Below, piece after piece: positions 9,012-20,048 of a DNA stretch of 64,000 nt. Location: NCBI RefSeq assembly GCF_027158005.1, contig NZ_JAPVLQ010000006.1:248001-312000 (forward strand), given 5' to 3'. Under the pieces are notes generated by a model that worked only from the letters and a program-made list of their open reading frames with translations, was not told where the DNA came from and searched no databases. Each line of letters starts with the position of its first letter. The stretch's first letter is position 1. The position numbers and the translations under genes were made by a program. This DNA comes from Rhodococcus sp. H36-A4 (lineage in GTDB: Bacteria; Actinomycetota; Actinomycetes; Mycobacteriales; Mycobacteriaceae).

Positions 9012-9139
9012 AGCCCCTGCCCCGACAGAATCGGGGAAGGCCGTAGTCTGGGCGGTCGAGTCGCTTCCGAATTCTCGGATCGGCGGTCGCCTTCCCATGC
9101 AGATTTACGCGCGGGCAGATGGTTGAGTGCAAGTACTAG

Positions 9140-10126
<987 letters not shown>

Positions 10127-10137
10127 CGGACCCAGGC

Positions 10138-10169
10138 AACTCGAACCCGGCCGAGGCCAGGTTCGAGTT
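10138..10169 (+). terminator. Hairpin after trmI
   Basis: Perfect 10-base arms (AACTCGAACC and GGTTCGAGTT) separated by 12 bases, starting 11 bases after the trmI stop. No T tract follows, as is common for actinobacterial terminators. Confidence 0.6.
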
Positions 10170-10382
10170 CCGAAGCTGTCGGCGCCGCACACGATGGACG
10201 TTGTTTCGGGTTTCTCGACGGTGGAGTCCGAACTGTGATCAGCGTGATCGGAATCCTCGCTATCGCTACAACCGGTAACGGCCATCACTGTTGCGCGGTT
10301 GCAATCAGTACCGAGAAACCTCGCATCTTCACTGGTGGAGCTTCTTTCGGGCGGGGCTCTCGGGTTACTAGGCAGGCGAGGC

Positions 10383-10388
10383 TAACAT
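10383..10388 (+). promoter_or_regulatory. Putative -10 box TAACAT for arc
   Basis: TAACAT fits TANNNT and would give a 5' leader of roughly 115 bases before the arc start. No clear -35 element is visible. Confidence 0.3.
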
Positions 10389-10508
10389 GGCTCTACGAAG
10401 TCTTCGATGGCTCTATTCGTCACCCGGTCGACAACACTCGAACGTGTCCACACGCGCTTTGGTCGCTGTGCCGGTAGCGTTGAAAGATCGGACTGGGAGG
10501 AGTCGCTC

Positions 10509-12281
10509 ATGAGCTCAACAGACAATCCAGAATCGGCTGCGGCACGGGCGGAACTCGACGAGCTTCGTACCGAGGCTTCGGCACTACGGCGACAACTCGG
10601 TCAACTCGGGGAATCGCCGGAGCGTGTTCGTGAACTCGAGACCCGCATCGATTCGCTGTCGCTACGAAACTCGAAGCTGATGGACACCCTCAAGGAAGCG
10701 CGTCAGCAACTCATCGCGCTGCGTGAAGAAGTCGATCGGCTCGGACAACCCCCCAGCGGGTACGGCATCTTGATGGCAGTGCACGAAGACGACACGGTGG
10801 ACGTGTTCACGTCCGGACGCAAAATGCGGCTGACATGTTCGCCCAACGTCGAGGCAGAATCACTGGCGCCCGGCCAGACAGTGAGGTTGAACGAGGCGCT
10901 GACGATCGTCGAAGCGGGATCGTTCGAGCAAGTCGGGGAAATCTGTTCTCTCCGAGAGTTGCTCGGCGACGGCAGCCGCGCTCTGGTCGTGGGTCACGCA
11001 GACGAAGAGCGCGTGGTGTGGCTCGCCAAGCCGTTGTTCGACATGGTCAACGACACCCTTCCCCAAGATCCGGACGAGCCGTCCCGCAAACTGCGGCCCG
11101 GCGATTCGCTCCTGGTCGACACCAAAGCCGGGTACGCGTTCGAGCGTGTACCCAAGGCCGAGGTCGAAGATTTGGTGCTCGAAGAAGTGCCGGACGTCGG
11201 ATATGAAGATATCGGTGGTCTCGGCCGCCAGATCGAGCAGATCCGCGACGCGGTGGAGCTTCCGTTCCTCCACAAGGATCTATTCCGCGAGTACTCCCTG
11301 CGGCCACCCAAGGGAGTACTGCTCTACGGCCCACCCGGCTGCGGTAAAACGCTGATCGCGAAGGCTGTCGCGAACTCGCTTGCGAAGAAGATCGCCGAAT
11401 CTCGCGGCCAGGATGCCAAGGAAGCAAAATCGTTCTTCCTGAACATCAAGGGTCCCGAGCTGCTGAACAAGTTCGTCGGTGAGACCGAGCGGCATATCCG
11501 GATGATCTTCCAGCGTGCGCGTGAAAAGGCATCCGAGGGTACGCCCGTCATCGTGTTCTTCGACGAGATGGATTCCATCTTCCGTACCCGTGGCTCTGGG
11601 GTGTCCTCGGATGTCGAGACAACGGTCGTCCCACAGCTTCTCGCCGAAATCGACGGCGTCGAGGGACTCGAGAACGTCATCGTCATCGGTGCGTCCAACC
11701 GTGAAGACATGATCGATCCGGCGATTCTTCGTCCCGGTCGGCTCGATGTGAAGATCAAGATCGAGCGCCCCGATGCCGAGTCGGCTCAGGACATCTTCTC
11801 GAAGTACCTGACCGATTCACTACCGGTCAATGCTGACGACCTCGCAGAATTCGGCGGAGATCGGACTGCCTGCATTCGGGCGATGATCGAACGTGTGGTG
11901 GACCGCATGTATGCGGAAAGCGACGACAATCGGTTCCTCGAAGTGACCTACGCCAATGGAGACAAAGAAGTCCTGTACTTCAAGGACTTCAACTCCGGTG
12001 CCATGATCCAGAACATCGTCGATCGTGCGAAGAAGTACGCGATCAAGTCTGTTCTCGAGTCGGGAACCCCAGGACTTCGCGTCCAGCACCTCTTCGACTC
12101 GATTGTCGACGAATTCGCCGAGAACGAGGACTTGCCCAACACCACGAACCCAGACGACTGGGCTCGGATCTCGGGCAAGAAGGGCGAGCGGATCGTCTAC
12201 ATTCGCACCCTGGTCACCGGCAAGAACGCAAGTGCTTCCCGCGCCATCGATACCGAATCGAACACGGGGCAGTACCTGTAG
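10509..12281 (+). CDS. arc: Proteasome-associated AAA+ ATPase Arc/Mpa
   Basis: Hexameric unfoldase that captures pupylated proteins and threads them into the 20S proteasome. The 590 residues comprise an N-terminal coiled coil (about 10-75, which binds Pup), tandem OB domains (about 80-235), and an AAA+ module with Walker A GPPGCGKT at 274-281 and Walker B FFDEMDS around Asp352-Glu353. The C-terminus ends in GQYL, the tail whose penultimate tyrosine docks into the proteasome. The ATG at 10509 follows a strong GGGAGGAG ribosome site. The same protein is called Mpa in mycobacteria and ARC in Rhodococcus. A 12-bp hairpin separates it from dop. Confidence 0.97.
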   Translation: MSSTDNPESAAARAELDELRTEASALRRQLGQLGESPERVRELETRIDSLSLRNSKLMDTLKEARQQLIALREEVDRLGQPPSGYGILMAVHEDDTVDVFTSGRKMRLTCSPNVEAESLAPGQTVRLNEALTIVEAGSFEQVGEICSLRELLGDGSRALVVGHADEERVVWLAKPLFDMVNDTLPQDPDEPSRKLRPGDSLLVDTKAGYAFERVPKAEVEDLVLEEVPDVGYEDIGGLGRQIEQIRDAVELPFLHKDLFREYSLRPPKGVLLYGPPGCGKTLIAKAVANSLAKKIAESRGQDAKEAKSFFLNIKGPELLNKFVGETERHIRMIFQRAREKASEGTPVIVFFDEMDSIFRTRGSGVSSDVETTVVPQLLAEIDGVEGLENVIVIGASNREDMIDPAILRPGRLDVKIKIERPDAESAQDIFSKYLTDSLPVNADDLAEFGGDRTACIRAMIERVVDRMYAESDDNRFLEVTYANGDKEVLYFKDFNSGAMIQNIVDRAKKYAIKSVLESGTPGLRVQHLFDSIVDEFAENEDLPNTTNPDDWARISGKKGERIVYIRTLVTGKNASASRAIDTESNTGQYL

Positions 12282-12313
12282 CAACCGAGTTTCTCGACAG
12301 GAAGATCGTCGTC

Positions 12314-12367
12314 CAGAACTGCTCGACGCACACGCCGCTCGTTCGGTAGGTGCGCCGAGCAGTTCTG
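12314..12367 (+). terminator. 12-bp inverted repeat between arc and dop
   Basis: Perfect arms CAGAACTGCTCG and CGAGCAGTTCTG enclose 30 bases that can extend the stem through GCAC/GTGC. It sits 33 bases after the arc stop and 105 bases before the dop -10 box. A terminator is the simplest reading; no T run follows. Confidence 0.55.
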
Positions 12368-12471
12368 ATTCCGAGCGGAAACGGCACTTCGCCCTCGGTG
12401 ATACGTCGCAATGTCGCGACGATATCGATCCGGTCCGGCCTGGTCGTTCGATTGCAGACCCGACCATCACC

Positions 12472-12477
12472 TAGGCT
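12472..12477 (+). promoter_or_regulatory. -10 box TAGGCT of dop (leaderless)
   Basis: TAGGCT followed by 7 bases and then the dop ATG at 12485. No ribosome site is present. Confidence 0.55.
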
Positions 12478-12484
12478 CGGATGT

Positions 12485-13984
12485 ATGGAGCGCATCATTG
12501 GCATCGAGGTCGAGTACGGAATCTCCTCCCCAACCGATCCAACGGCCAACCCGATTCTCACGTCCACTCAGGCAGTGCTGGCCTATGCCGCCGCAGCCGG
12601 GGTACCCCGGGCGAAGCGAACCCGCTGGGACTACGAGGTCGAGTCGCCCCTGCGTGATGCTCGTGGATTCGATCTCGGCCGTTTCAGCGGACCTGCGCCG
12701 ATCATCGATGCCGACGAGATCGGCGCCGCAAACATGATTCTGACCAACGGTGCACGGCTGTACGTCGACCACGCACATCCGGAGTACTCGGCACCAGAAG
12801 TACGCGATCCTCTCGACGCAGTCATCTGGGACAAGGCAGGCGAGAGGGTGATGGAGGCCGCGGCACGGCATGCCTCGAGTGTGCCCGGTGCCCCGCGGCT
12901 CCAGCTGTACAAGAACAACGTCGACGGCAAAGGCGCGTCGTACGGAACTCACGAGAACTACCTCATGTCCCGCACGACCCCTTTCTCGGCTGTCATCGCC
13001 GGCCTGTCTCCGTTCTTCGCATCCCGTCAGGTCTTCACCGGATCGGGTCGGGTAGGTATAGGTCAGTCCGGCGATGAAGCAGGCTTCCAGCTCTCGCAGC
13101 GCGCCGACTACATCGAGGTCGAAGTAGGCCTCGAAACGACCCTCAAGCGCGGAATCATCAATACCCGGGACGAACCGCATGCCGACGCAGACAAGTACCG
13201 GAGACTGCACTGCATCATCGGCGACGCCAACCTTGCCGAGATGGCGACCTATTTGAAGGTGGGAACGACAGCGCTGGTCCTCGACATCATCGAGGCAGGC
13301 GTCGATCTCTCGGACCTTCAGCTTGCGCGTCCCGTCACCGCAGTTCACCAGATCAGCCACGACCCGACCCTGCGGCAGACCGTCGCACTCACCGACGGTC
13401 GAGAACTGACCGCATTGGCATTGCAGCGGATCTTCCATCAACGCGTCGCCAAGTTCGTAGCCGGTGAGGGCAACGACGACCCACGGGTTGCGGACATCCT
13501 CGAGAAGTGGGCGATGGTCCTCGACCTGCTCGAACGCGACCCGATGGAATGCTCGGATCTGCTCGACTGGCCGGCGAAACTCCGCCTGCTCGAGGGGTTC
13601 CGGCAGCGCGAAGGCCTGGGATGGTCAGCGCCACGGCTGCATCTCGTGGACCTTCAATACTCGGATGTGCGGCTCGACAAGGGCCTCTACAACCGACTCG
13701 TGGCGCGCGGATCCATGCAGCGTCTCATTACCGAGCAGCAGATCCTCGACGCAGTGAGCAACCCACCGACCGACACCAGGGCCTATTTCCGCGGTGAGGT
13801 CCTACGTAAGTTCGGCGCCGATATCGCAGCCGCAAGCTGGGACTCGGTGATCTTCGACCTAGGCGGCGATTCGCTGGTGCGAATACCGACCCTGGAACCG
13901 CTGCGTGGAAGCAAAGCGCATGTCGGGGCACTCCTCGAGTCCGCCGAGACTGCCGCCGAGCTTGTCGAACAACTCACCAGCTGA
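12485..13984 (+). CDS. dop: Pup deamidase/depupylase Dop
   Basis: Converts the C-terminal glutamine of Pup to glutamate so that PafA can ligate it, and also removes Pup from substrates. The 499 residues belong to the glutamine-synthetase-like carboxylate-amine ligase superfamily. It begins [16 protein letters not shown], with the ATP/Mg-binding glutamates in IEVEYG, and contains [35 protein letters not shown] and [18 protein letters not shown]. The sequence is very close to M. tuberculosis Dop, whose start fits the ATG at 12485. A second ATG at 12481 is out of frame. Paralogue of pafA downstream. Confidence 0.97.
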   Translation: MERIIGIEVEYGISSPTDPTANPILTSTQAVLAYAAAAGVPRAKRTRWDYEVESPLRDARGFDLGRFSGPAPIIDADEIGAANMILTNGARLYVDHAHPEYSAPEVRDPLDAVIWDKAGERVMEAAARHASSVPGAPRLQLYKNNVDGKGASYGTHENYLMSRTTPFSAVIAGLSPFFASRQVFTGSGRVGIGQSGDEAGFQLSQRADYIEVEVGLETTLKRGIINTRDEPHADADKYRRLHCIIGDANLAEMATYLKVGTTALVLDIIEAGVDLSDLQLARPVTAVHQISHDPTLRQTVALTDGRELTALALQRIFHQRVAKFVAGEGNDDPRVADILEKWAMVLDLLERDPMECSDLLDWPAKLRLLEGFRQREGLGWSAPRLHLVDLQYSDVRLDKGLYNRLVARGSMQRLITEQQILDAVSNPPTDTRAYFRGEVLRKFGADIAAASWDSVIFDLGGDSLVRIPTLEPLRGSKAHVGALLESAETAAELVEQLTS

Positions 13985-13997
13985 CCCACGCGGCTCT

Positions 13998-14153
13998 CAC
14001 TCCGCAGGCTCCGCTCCTGCTCATCTCGGTCACTCCGCGGGCTCCGCTCCTGCTCATCTCGGTCACTCCGCGGGCTCCGCTCCTGCTCATCTCGGTCACT
14101 CCGCGGGCTCCGCTCCTGCTCATCTCGGTCACTCCGCAGGCTCCGTTCCTGCC
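13998..14153 (+). repeat. 33-bp tandem repeat between dop and pup
   Basis: Four complete 33-base units start at 13998, 14031, 14064 and 14097, and a 24-base partial unit starts at 14130. Units 2-4 are identical; unit 1 and the partial unit carry a CAGG variant of the CGGG segment. Each unit contains GCGGGCTCCGCTCC followed by TGCTCATCTCGGT. It begins 13 bases after the dop stop. The 33-base period keeps a frame open, but no start site or family supports a protein. Confidence 0.95.
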
Positions 14154-14192
14154 TGATCTGGTGTCTTGCCGCCCGTCCCAGCGCCGAATCGG

Positions 14193-14198
14193 TAGGGT
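14193..14198 (+). promoter_or_regulatory. Putative -10 box TAGGGT for pup
   Basis: TAGGGT fits TANNNT and would give a leader of about 40 bases carrying an AAGGAGG ribosome site. A TTGCCG upstream is spaced about 20 bases, which is longer than ideal. Confidence 0.4.
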
Positions 14199-14243
14199 GA
14201 AGGTCCGAGCAGGTACTGCGAATACGTAAGGAGGTCGGCGACT

Positions 14244-14438
14244 ATGGCTCGAGAGCAGACACGACGCTCTGGCGGTGGCGATGGCGACGACGAGGTCCCC
14301 GGTGAGGCCGGCGGTGGTCAGGAACGGCGCGAGAAGCTGGCAGAGGAAACCGACGACCTACTCGACGAAATCGACGACGTGCTCGAGGAAAACGCCGAAG
14401 ACTTCGTACGTGCTTACGTTCAGAAGGGCGGCCAGTGA
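14244..14438 (+). CDS. pup: Prokaryotic ubiquitin-like protein Pup
   Basis: The 64-residue degradation tag attached by isopeptide bond to lysines of target proteins. It has the standard features: a disordered, glycine-rich N-terminal half (SGGGDGDDE), a central acidic helical segment ([26 protein letters not shown]) that docks on the Arc/Mpa coiled coil, and the C-terminal VQKGGQ whose last glutamine must be deamidated by Dop. A perfect AAGGAGG ribosome site precedes the ATG, consistent with high expression. The stop overlaps the prcB GTG (GTGA), so pup, prcB and prcA are one coupled unit. Confidence 0.98.
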   Translation: MAREQTRRSGGGDGDDEVPGEAGGGQERREKLAEETDDLLDEIDDVLEENAEDFVRAYVQKGGQ

Positions 14439-15322
14439 GGTTGGACCGGACGGCGTCCGCGCTCGATGATCTGCTGCCGACTTTCGGTTCGCATCATTCT
14501 TCGTTCACCGACCACCTACGTGATCATGCACCGCACCTGCTTCCGGGGAATCGATTTTCGCCGGAAGCAGGTGCGGATCCACACGGAAGTGCAGGCGATT
14601 TCGTGACGATGTCGGATCTGGCGCCCCACGGCACGACCATCGTCGCGGTTACCTTCGCCGGTGGCGTTCTCATCGCAGGCGATCGTCGTGCGACGCAGGG
14701 CAACCTCATCGCCAACCGAGACATGCAGAAAGTCTTCGTCACGGACGAATACTCGGCGGCGGGCATTGCCGGGACTGCAGGTATCGCAATCGAACTCGTG
14801 CGTCTGTTCACCGTCGAACTCGAACACTACGAGAAGATCGAGGGCGTTCCGCTTACGTTCAACGGTAAGGCGAGCAAGCTGTCTTCGATGGTCCGCAGCA
14901 ATCTGGGTGCCGCAATGCAAGGCCTGGCAGCAGTGCCACTGTTGGTCGGATTCGACGTCGACGCCGCCGATCCCGAGGTTGCTGGTCGCATCGTCTCGTA
15001 CGACGTGGTCGGCGGCCGGTACGAAGAACGATCCGGTTATCACTCGGTAGGTTCGGGATCGCTATTCGCGAAATCGGCGCTGAAGAAGCTGATTTCGCCG
15101 GGCATGGATGAAGAAGCCGCGCTGCGTGCAGCAGTGGAGTCCCTCTTCGACGCAGCAGATGACGACTCCGCGACTGGCGGACCGGACGTGACACGGGGCA
15201 TCTATCCGACCGCTGTCACCATCACCAGTGTCGGTGCTGTCGACGTTGCCGAATCACGAATTGCCGATGCCGCTCGGGCAGTGATAGCCGAACGCGCTCA
15301 GGCCGGGGGGCTTTCGTCATGA
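14435..15322 (+). CDS. prcB: Proteasome 20S beta subunit
   Basis: Catalytic subunit of the 20S core. It is made with a 66-residue propeptide (with the Rhodococcus-type motif [12 protein letters not shown]) that is cut before Thr67 in [12 protein letters not shown], exposing the N-terminal threonine nucleophile. The supporting lysine and aspartate lie in [10 protein letters not shown]. Other family motifs are [24 protein letters not shown] and DDSATGGPD. It is 295 residues long in precursor form. GTG start overlapping the pup stop; the end overlaps the prcA ATG by 4 bases. Confidence 0.97.
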   Translation: MRLDRTASALDDLLPTFGSHHSSFTDHLRDHAPHLLPGNRFSPEAGADPHGSAGDFVTMSDLAPHGTTIVAVTFAGGVLIAGDRRATQGNLIANRDMQKVFVTDEYSAAGIAGTAGIAIELVRLFTVELEHYEKIEGVPLTFNGKASKLSSMVRSNLGAAMQGLAAVPLLVGFDVDAADPEVAGRIVSYDVVGGRYEERSGYHSVGSGSLFAKSALKKLISPGMDEEAALRAAVESLFDAADDDSATGGPDVTRGIYPTAVTITSVGAVDVAESRIADAARAVIAERAQAGGLSS

Positions 15323-16086
15323 CGATGCCGTACTACGCATCTGCCGAGCAGATCATGCGCGATCGCTCGGAGCTGGCACGCAAAGGCATCGCACGAGGTC
15401 GAAGTGTCATCGTCTTGACCTTTGCCGATGGTGTGTTGTTCGTCGCCGAGAACCGCTCTTCGGCACTTCACAAGGTCAGCGAACTCTACGACCGACTCGG
15501 TTTCGCAGCTGTAGGCAAGTACAACGAGTTCGAAAACCTCCGCAAGGCTGGAATTCTGCACGCTGACACCAAGGGCTACACCTACGACCGTCGTGACGTC
15601 ACCGGACGTTCTCTTGCCAAGACCTACGCCCAGGCGCTCGGCACGATCTTCACCGAGCAACTCAAGCCGTACGAAGTGGAGATCTGTGTTGCCGAGGTAG
15701 GTCACTCCGACGAGCCGTCGTCGACGCAGCTGTACCGAATCACCTATGACGGTTCGATCGTCGACGAGAAAGAGTTCATCGTCATGGGCGGCACCACCGA
15801 ACCGATCGTGACCGCGCTGCGGACGTCCTACCGGCAGGGGCTCGACCTCAGCGCTGCGGTCAAGATCGCAGTCGACGCACTTGCGCAGGGCACGGTGTCG
15901 ACGACTACGACTACGACCGCGAACGGTGCCGACTCCGAGAAGAAAATTCTCGAAGTCAGTTCCCTCGAAGTCGCCGTTCTCGATCAAGCTCGTCCCCGGC
16001 GTGCATTTCGACGCATAGCGGGCCCGGCGTTGCAGGAAATGTTGCCGAATCTCGCATCGACTTCCGAGTCCTCGACGGCTGATTGA
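15319..16086 (+). CDS. prcA: Proteasome 20S alpha subunit
   Basis: Forms the outer rings of the 20S proteasome, which gate entry and receive the Arc/Mpa tail. The 255 residues start with the gating N-terminus [24 protein letters not shown], followed by the alpha-subunit fold ([39 protein letters not shown]). A serine/threonine-rich linker ([11 protein letters not shown]) near 195-206 lies in the variable C-terminal region. The last residues (SSTAD) are polar. Translationally coupled to prcB by an ATGA overlap. A strong hairpin follows the stop. Confidence 0.97.
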   Translation: MTMPYYASAEQIMRDRSELARKGIARGRSVIVLTFADGVLFVAENRSSALHKVSELYDRLGFAAVGKYNEFENLRKAGILHADTKGYTYDRRDVTGRSLAKTYAQALGTIFTEQLKPYEVEICVAEVGHSDEPSSTQLYRITYDGSIVDEKEFIVMGGTTEPIVTALRTSYRQGLDLSAAVKIAVDALAQGTVSTTTTTTANGADSEKKILEVSSLEVAVLDQARPRRAFRRIAGPALQEMLPNLASTSESSTAD

Positions 16087-16098
16087 GTTGTTGCGAAC

Positions 16099-16138
16099 CG
16101 GCCTCGTGCGCTACCTGTCGCGGTAGAGTACGAGGCCG
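16099..16138. terminator. Bidirectional hairpin between prcA and the PAP2-kinase gene
   Basis: Outer arms CGGCCTCGT and ACGAGGCCG pair perfectly. An inner stem CTACC/GGTAG continues the hairpin across a small internal bulge. It lies 13 bases after the prcA stop and runs into the last codons of the convergent gene, so it can stop transcription from both sides. Confidence 0.7.
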
Positions 16139-17580
16139 TTGTCGTCGGTGGAGAAGGCGAATTCACTACCGTCAGCGGTTACTTCGCCGTCGGTCGCGAG
16201 TGCAACCTCCGAGCCGGTGACCTTCACACTCAACGTTCGAGCAACGGAATGCACATAGGTCGCCGAAGTTCCGAGCGTGCCGGTCGATGCTGCGATCAGC
16301 AGTCGTGTGCGCGACAAAAACGGCTTCGATGGAAGATACCGAACATCGAGCGTGCCAGAACCGATGGAGCGTCGAGACATCGGGACCTGATCACTGGGGT
16401 GGTACTGGCCATTGCCGACGAACAGCATCCACACCGATCTTTGCTGGCCGTCGAGGGAAATCTTCAAGGGTTGCGCCGCCGCCAGAACACGGATCATCGC
16501 TACCGCCGCTGCCGGCCATTTACCGATCTTGCCTTCCAGGCGTTCTCGAAGTCGTACGGAATCCGGGTACCCGCCGAACGTTGCCGTGTTGACGAAATGC
16601 ACTGACCGAGAGCCGTCGACGACGACCGATGCGAGATCGACCCGCGATGCGTATCCACTCTCGATGGCATGCACAGTCGCTTCGACGCTGGCGACCCCGG
16701 CGTCTCTGGCGAAATGGTTGAGTGTTCCTCCGGGGAATACTGCGAGCGGGAGTCCGTGTGCAACAGCTGATTCCGCCACACTTACGATCGTGCCGTCACC
16801 TCCGCACACTCCCAGCGCTCGCGGTCTGCCGTCGCTGATACGCCTCTCGAGCTGTTCGTTGAAATCGCTGTCGGTATCTGGCGTGAATTGTTCGGCCTCG
16901 GGGAGCAGTTCGCTGATCACCACGGACATATCGTCGTCCGTCCCGGAACCAGGGTTGGTGAGGATGAGTAGTCCTCTTCCCTTCGGCAACGCGGGTGCTT
17001 CCATGGAAGTGCCGAGCTCGGCTGCTTCCTCTGTGCGAACCGCCCACCACCTCCTGGTCGACAGAGCGATACCCGCACCCAGAGCAGCGCCTGCGACGAC
17101 GTCGGATGGCCAATGGACGCCCGTGTGCACCCTCGAATAGCAGACTGCGGCTGCGATCGGAGCCACAAGCGCTCCTGCCAGCGGTGATTCGAGGGAAACC
17201 CCGACGACGAAGGCTGCCGCCGACGCGGAGTGCCCGGACGGAAACGAGGAAGACTCGGGTGGAGACAGCAGGCGTCGGACGAGTGGAGTCCGCTCGAACC
17301 CTGGTCTGGTGCGCGGTAGGAGTGGCTTGAGAACGCCGTTTGCGACTGCACTTGCGCCGGCGACGGCAAGAAGTCCGCGAACAGCGCCACGACGCGTCGG
17401 GCCGGGGCGCGCAGCGAGCAGTCCTGCCGAGGCTGCCCACAGAAGACTGTGATTTGCGGCCGTACTGAGTTCGCGCAACAGTGGATCGGCAGCGGACGCG
17501 CGGCTCACAGCAATGCGATCGAACACTCTTACGTCCCAGGTATGGATCAGGTCGGGTAGTCGCGATGGCCTGTGCTTCAC
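16111..17580 (-). CDS. Fused PAP2 phosphatase-diacylglycerol kinase family protein
   Basis: A 489-residue two-domain lipid enzyme. The N-terminal half (about 1-190) is a PAP2 membrane phosphatase with several hydrophobic segments and all three motifs: [17 protein letters not shown] and [13 protein letters not shown]. The C-terminal half (about 205-489) is a diacylglycerol/sphingosine kinase-type catalytic domain with [16 protein letters not shown] and [12 protein letters not shown]. The two activities could dephosphorylate and phosphorylate lipids at the membrane, for example undecaprenyl or phosphatidic acid derivatives; the substrate is unknown. The GTG at 17580 follows a TAGGCT box by 6 bases. 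It interrupts the proteasome gene cluster on the opposite strand. Confidence 0.9.
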   Translation of the reverse strand: MKHRPSRLPDLIHTWDVRVFDRIAVSRASAADPLLRELSTAANHSLLWAASAGLLAARPGPTRRGAVRGLLAVAGASAVANGVLKPLLPRTRPGFERTPLVRRLLSPPESSSFPSGHSASAAAFVVGVSLESPLAGALVAPIAAAVCYSRVHTGVHWPSDVVAGAALGAGIALSTRRWWAVRTEEAAELGTSMEAPALPKGRGLLILTNPGSGTDDDMSVVISELLPEAEQFTPDTDSDFNEQLERRISDGRPRALGVCGGDGTIVSVAESAVAHGLPLAVFPGGTLNHFARDAGVASVEATVHAIESGYASRVDLASVVVDGSRSVHFVNTATFGGYPDSVRLRERLEGKIGKWPAAAVAMIRVLAAAQPLKISLDGQQRSVWMLFVGNGQYHPSDQVPMSRRSIGSGTLDVRYLPSKPFLSRTRLLIAASTGTLGTSATYVHSVARTLSVKVTGSEVALATDGEVTADGSEFAFSTDDNGLVLYRDR

Positions 17581-17586
17581 AGTTCA

Positions 17587-17592
17587 AGCCTA
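17587..17592 (-). promoter_or_regulatory. -10 box TAGGCT of the PAP2-kinase gene (leaderless)
   Basis: TAGGCT on the minus strand, exactly 6 bases before the GTG at 17580. It faces away from the pafA promoter 65 bases off. Confidence 0.6.
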
Positions 17593-17656
17593 TGCGGAGC
17601 GAAGTGACACGACAGAAGTCGGGACGTTCGGACCCCAGGTGGGTGCTAGGTCGTTG

Positions 17657-17662
17657 TACTGT
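17657..17662 (+). promoter_or_regulatory. -10 box TACTGT of pafA (leaderless)
   Basis: TACTGT (TANNNT) followed by 6 bases and then the pafA GTG at 17669. It supports that start over the ATG five codons downstream. Confidence 0.55.
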
Positions 17663-17668
17663 CGAAGT

Positions 17669-19027
17669 GTGCAACGACGAATTATGGGCATCGAGACCGA
17701 GTTCGGTGTGACGTGTACCTTTCACGGGCATAGGCGGCTGAGTCCCGACGAAGTGGCCCGCTACCTGTTTCGCCGCGTCGTGTCCTGGGGTCGTAGCTCT
17801 AACGTTTTTCTTCGCAACGGTGCGCGGTTGTACCTCGACGTCGGTTCGCATCCGGAGTACGCGACGGCCGAGTGCGACAGCCTTCTGCAGCTCGTCACAC
17901 ATGACCGAGCCGGTGAACGCGTGCTCGAAGACCTGCTGATCGATGCGGAGCAGCGTCTCGCCGAAGAAGGTATCGGCGGTGATATCTATCTGTTCAAGAA
18001 CAACACCGATTCGGCTGGCAACTCCTACGGCTGCCACGAGAACTTTCTGGTGGCACGCGCAGGGGAGTTCTCTCGAATCTCCGACGTCTTGTTGCCTTTC
18101 CTGGTGACTCGCCAATTGATCTGTGGGGCCGGCAAGGTTTTGCAGACACCCAAAGCTGCGACGTTCTGCCTCTCTCAGCGGGCCGAACACATCTGGGAAG
18201 GTGTGTCGTCAGCTACTACGCGCTCTCGACCGATCATCAACACCCGAGACGAACCACACGCCGATGCCGAGAAGTACCGGCGCCTGCATGTCATCGTCGG
18301 TGACTCGAACATGTCCGAGTCGAGCACCATGCTCAAAGTCGGTACCGCTGCGCTCGTTCTGGAAATGATCGAGGCCGGCGTCTCCTTCCGAGACTTCGCT
18401 CTGGACAACCCGATTCGGGCGATTCGCGAGGTAAGCCACGATCTGACCGGTCGGAAGCCGGTCCGCCTGGCCGGCGGACGTCAGGCCAGTGCACTGGAAA
18501 TCCAGCGTGAGTACTACGCGCGAGCCGTCGAACACCTGAAGTCCCGCGAACCCGACCCACAGGTAGAGCAAGTGGTCGATCTGTGGGGCCGCACTCTCGA
18601 CGCCGTCGAAACACAGGACTTTGCGAAGGTCGACACCGAGATCGACTGGGTGATCAAGCACAAGCTGTTCCAGCGGTACCAGGATCGCTACTCCATGGAG
18701 CTGTCGGATCCGAAGATCGCTCAGCTCGACTTGGCGTACCACGACATCAAACGCGGTCGCGGGGTGTTCGACGTTCTTCAGCGCAAAGGCTTGGTCAAAC
18801 GAATCACCGAAGACGAACAAATCGACGAGGCAGTCAATTTGCCACCGCAAACGACTCGCGCGAAGCTGCGAGGCGAATTCATCACCGCCGCGCAGGAAGC
18901 GGGGCGCGACTTCACCGTCGACTGGGTACATCTCAAGCTCAACGACCAGGCGCAGCGCACCGTGCTGTGCAAAGATCCGTTCCGTTCGGTCGACGAACGC
19001 GTGGAGCGTTTGATCGCTTCGATGTAG
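17669..19027 (+). CDS. pafA: Pup-protein ligase PafA
   Basis: Activates the C-terminal glutamate of Pup with ATP and joins it to substrate lysines. The 452 residues match the M. tuberculosis protein in length and almost throughout in sequence. The glutamine-synthetase-like fold shows [11 protein letters not shown] with metal-binding glutamates, [55 protein letters not shown] and the C-terminal domain ending [14 protein letters not shown]. The start is a GTG giving [13 protein letters not shown], as in homologues. pafB follows 31 bases later from its own leaderless promoter. Confidence 0.97.
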   Translation: MQRRIMGIETEFGVTCTFHGHRRLSPDEVARYLFRRVVSWGRSSNVFLRNGARLYLDVGSHPEYATAECDSLLQLVTHDRAGERVLEDLLIDAEQRLAEEGIGGDIYLFKNNTDSAGNSYGCHENFLVARAGEFSRISDVLLPFLVTRQLICGAGKVLQTPKAATFCLSQRAEHIWEGVSSATTRSRPIINTRDEPHADAEKYRRLHVIVGDSNMSESSTMLKVGTAALVLEMIEAGVSFRDFALDNPIRAIREVSHDLTGRKPVRLAGGRQASALEIQREYYARAVEHLKSREPDPQVEQVVDLWGRTLDAVETQDFAKVDTEIDWVIKHKLFQRYQDRYSMELSDPKIAQLDLAYHDIKRGRGVFDVLQRKGLVKRITEDEQIDEAVNLPPQTTRAKLRGEFITAAQEAGRDFTVDWVHLKLNDQAQRTVLCKDPFRSVDERVERLIASM

Positions 19028-19046
19028 CGGGTCACGTATCGACCAT

Positions 19047-19052
19047 TAGGCT
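19047..19052 (+). promoter_or_regulatory. -10 box TAGGCT of pafB (leaderless)
   Basis: TAGGCT followed by 6 bases and the pafB GTG at 19059. It allows pafBC to be transcribed apart from pafA. Confidence 0.6.
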
Positions 19053-19058
19053 GCCATA

Positions 19059-20048
19059 GTGGCGATCACCAAAGTCGAGCGGTTGATGAACCTGGTCATC
19101 TGTCTCCTGTCGACGCGGCAGTTCGTGACCGCGGAGCGGATCCGAGACAGCGTCGCAGGGTACGGGGACTCGGGGACCGACGAAGCGTTCAGTCGCATGT
19201 TCGAGCGAGACAAGAACGAACTCCGAGATCTCGGCGTTCCGTTGGAGACTGGATTGGCTGCCGGCTCGGGAGGGATCGAGGGGTATCGAATCAATCGAGA
19301 TGCCTACGAGCTCCCGGCCATCGATCTCAGCCGAGAAGAAGCCGCCGCCGTCGCAGTTGCTGTGCAATTGTGGGAGTCCCCAGAGTTGACTTCTGCAGCG
19401 CAAAGCGCGCTCCTCAAGCTACGTGCCGCCGGCATTCAGGTCGATCAAGACGAATCGGCGGCATCGGTCACCGCGGTTCCAGCGCGGACCAGGGGCTCCG
19501 AACCTGCGCTCGGTGCCTTGCTCACGGCAATCGACGCGGGGCGGTCCGTCCGTTTCGAGCATCGGGGCTCGGCCACAGACCCCTTCGTCACTCGCACCGT
19601 GCAACCGTGGGGCGTCGTCACGTTCCGCGGGCGGTGGTACTTGGTGGGGCACGACGTCGATCGCAACGACACTCGGACGTTCCGGTTGTCGCGGATCGGC
19701 GATGATGTTTCCACGTTCGGGCGCACAGGAAGTGTGCGTAAGCCCGAGGGCATCGATCTTCAGTCCATTGTCGAACGAGTTGCCGGAACCGCGGAGGTCA
19801 GCGGATCGGCAACCGTCTGGGTCGTGGACGACGCCGCATTCGAGATCAGAAGACTGGGAACTGTGTTGGAGAACCGCACGGTCGGCGGAAGAAGTGGATC
19901 TGTCGTACAGATCCCGGTGCGTTCATGGGAATGGGTGACCCGTCTCGTAGCCGGGCACGGGGGTGACGCTTTGGTGCTGGATCCGCCCGAGCTACGAGCC
20001 GATGTCATTCGTGCACTGCGTTCGGCAGCGGTCGAGGCGTCACGGTGA
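19059..20048 (+). CDS. pafB: WYL-domain transcriptional activator PafB
   Basis: One half of the PafBC heterodimer that activates the RecA-independent DNA damage response in mycobacteria. The 329 residues have an N-terminal winged helix-turn-helix (VERLMNLVICLLSTRQFVTAERI, then RDKNELRDLGVP), a central WYL domain (about 150-225, containing the FRGRWYLVGHDVDRNDTRTF segment) and a WCX C-terminal domain. WYL domains are thought to sense single-stranded nucleic acid. Despite the name, it has no direct part in pupylation. GTG start; the stop overlaps the pafC GTG. Confidence 0.95.
   Translation: MAITKVERLMNLVICLLSTRQFVTAERIRDSVAGYGDSGTDEAFSRMFERDKNELRDLGVPLETGLAAGSGGIEGYRINRDAYELPAIDLSREEAAAVAVAVQLWESPELTSAAQSALLKLRAAGIQVDQDESAASVTAVPARTRGSEPALGALLTAIDAGRSVRFEHRGSATDPFVTRTVQPWGVVTFRGRWYLVGHDVDRNDTRTFRLSRIGDDVSTFGRTGSVRKPEGIDLQSIVERVAGTAEVSGSATVWVVDDAAFEIRRLGTVLENRTVGGRSGSVVQIPVRSWEWVTRLVAGHGGDALVLDPPELRADVIRALRSAAVEASR

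Larger units (their letters stand above)
10127..10508. other. 382-base intergenic region between trmI and arc
   Basis: No credible gene is seen. It holds the trmI terminator hairpin (10138-10169) and the arc promoter region; the short frames here lack ribosome sites and family features. M. tuberculosis has two extra genes (Rv2117 and Rv2116) at this place, which are absent here. Confidence 0.6.

Noticed and set aside
10235-10477. An 80-codon frame between trmI and arc
   Set aside because: No ribosome site, no homology recognised, and it overlaps the putative arc promoter.
13905-14156. An open frame through the 33-bp repeat encoding repeated HSAGSAPAHLG units
   Set aside because: The 33-base period keeps any frame open. 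It starts inside dop, has no ribosome site and matches no family.
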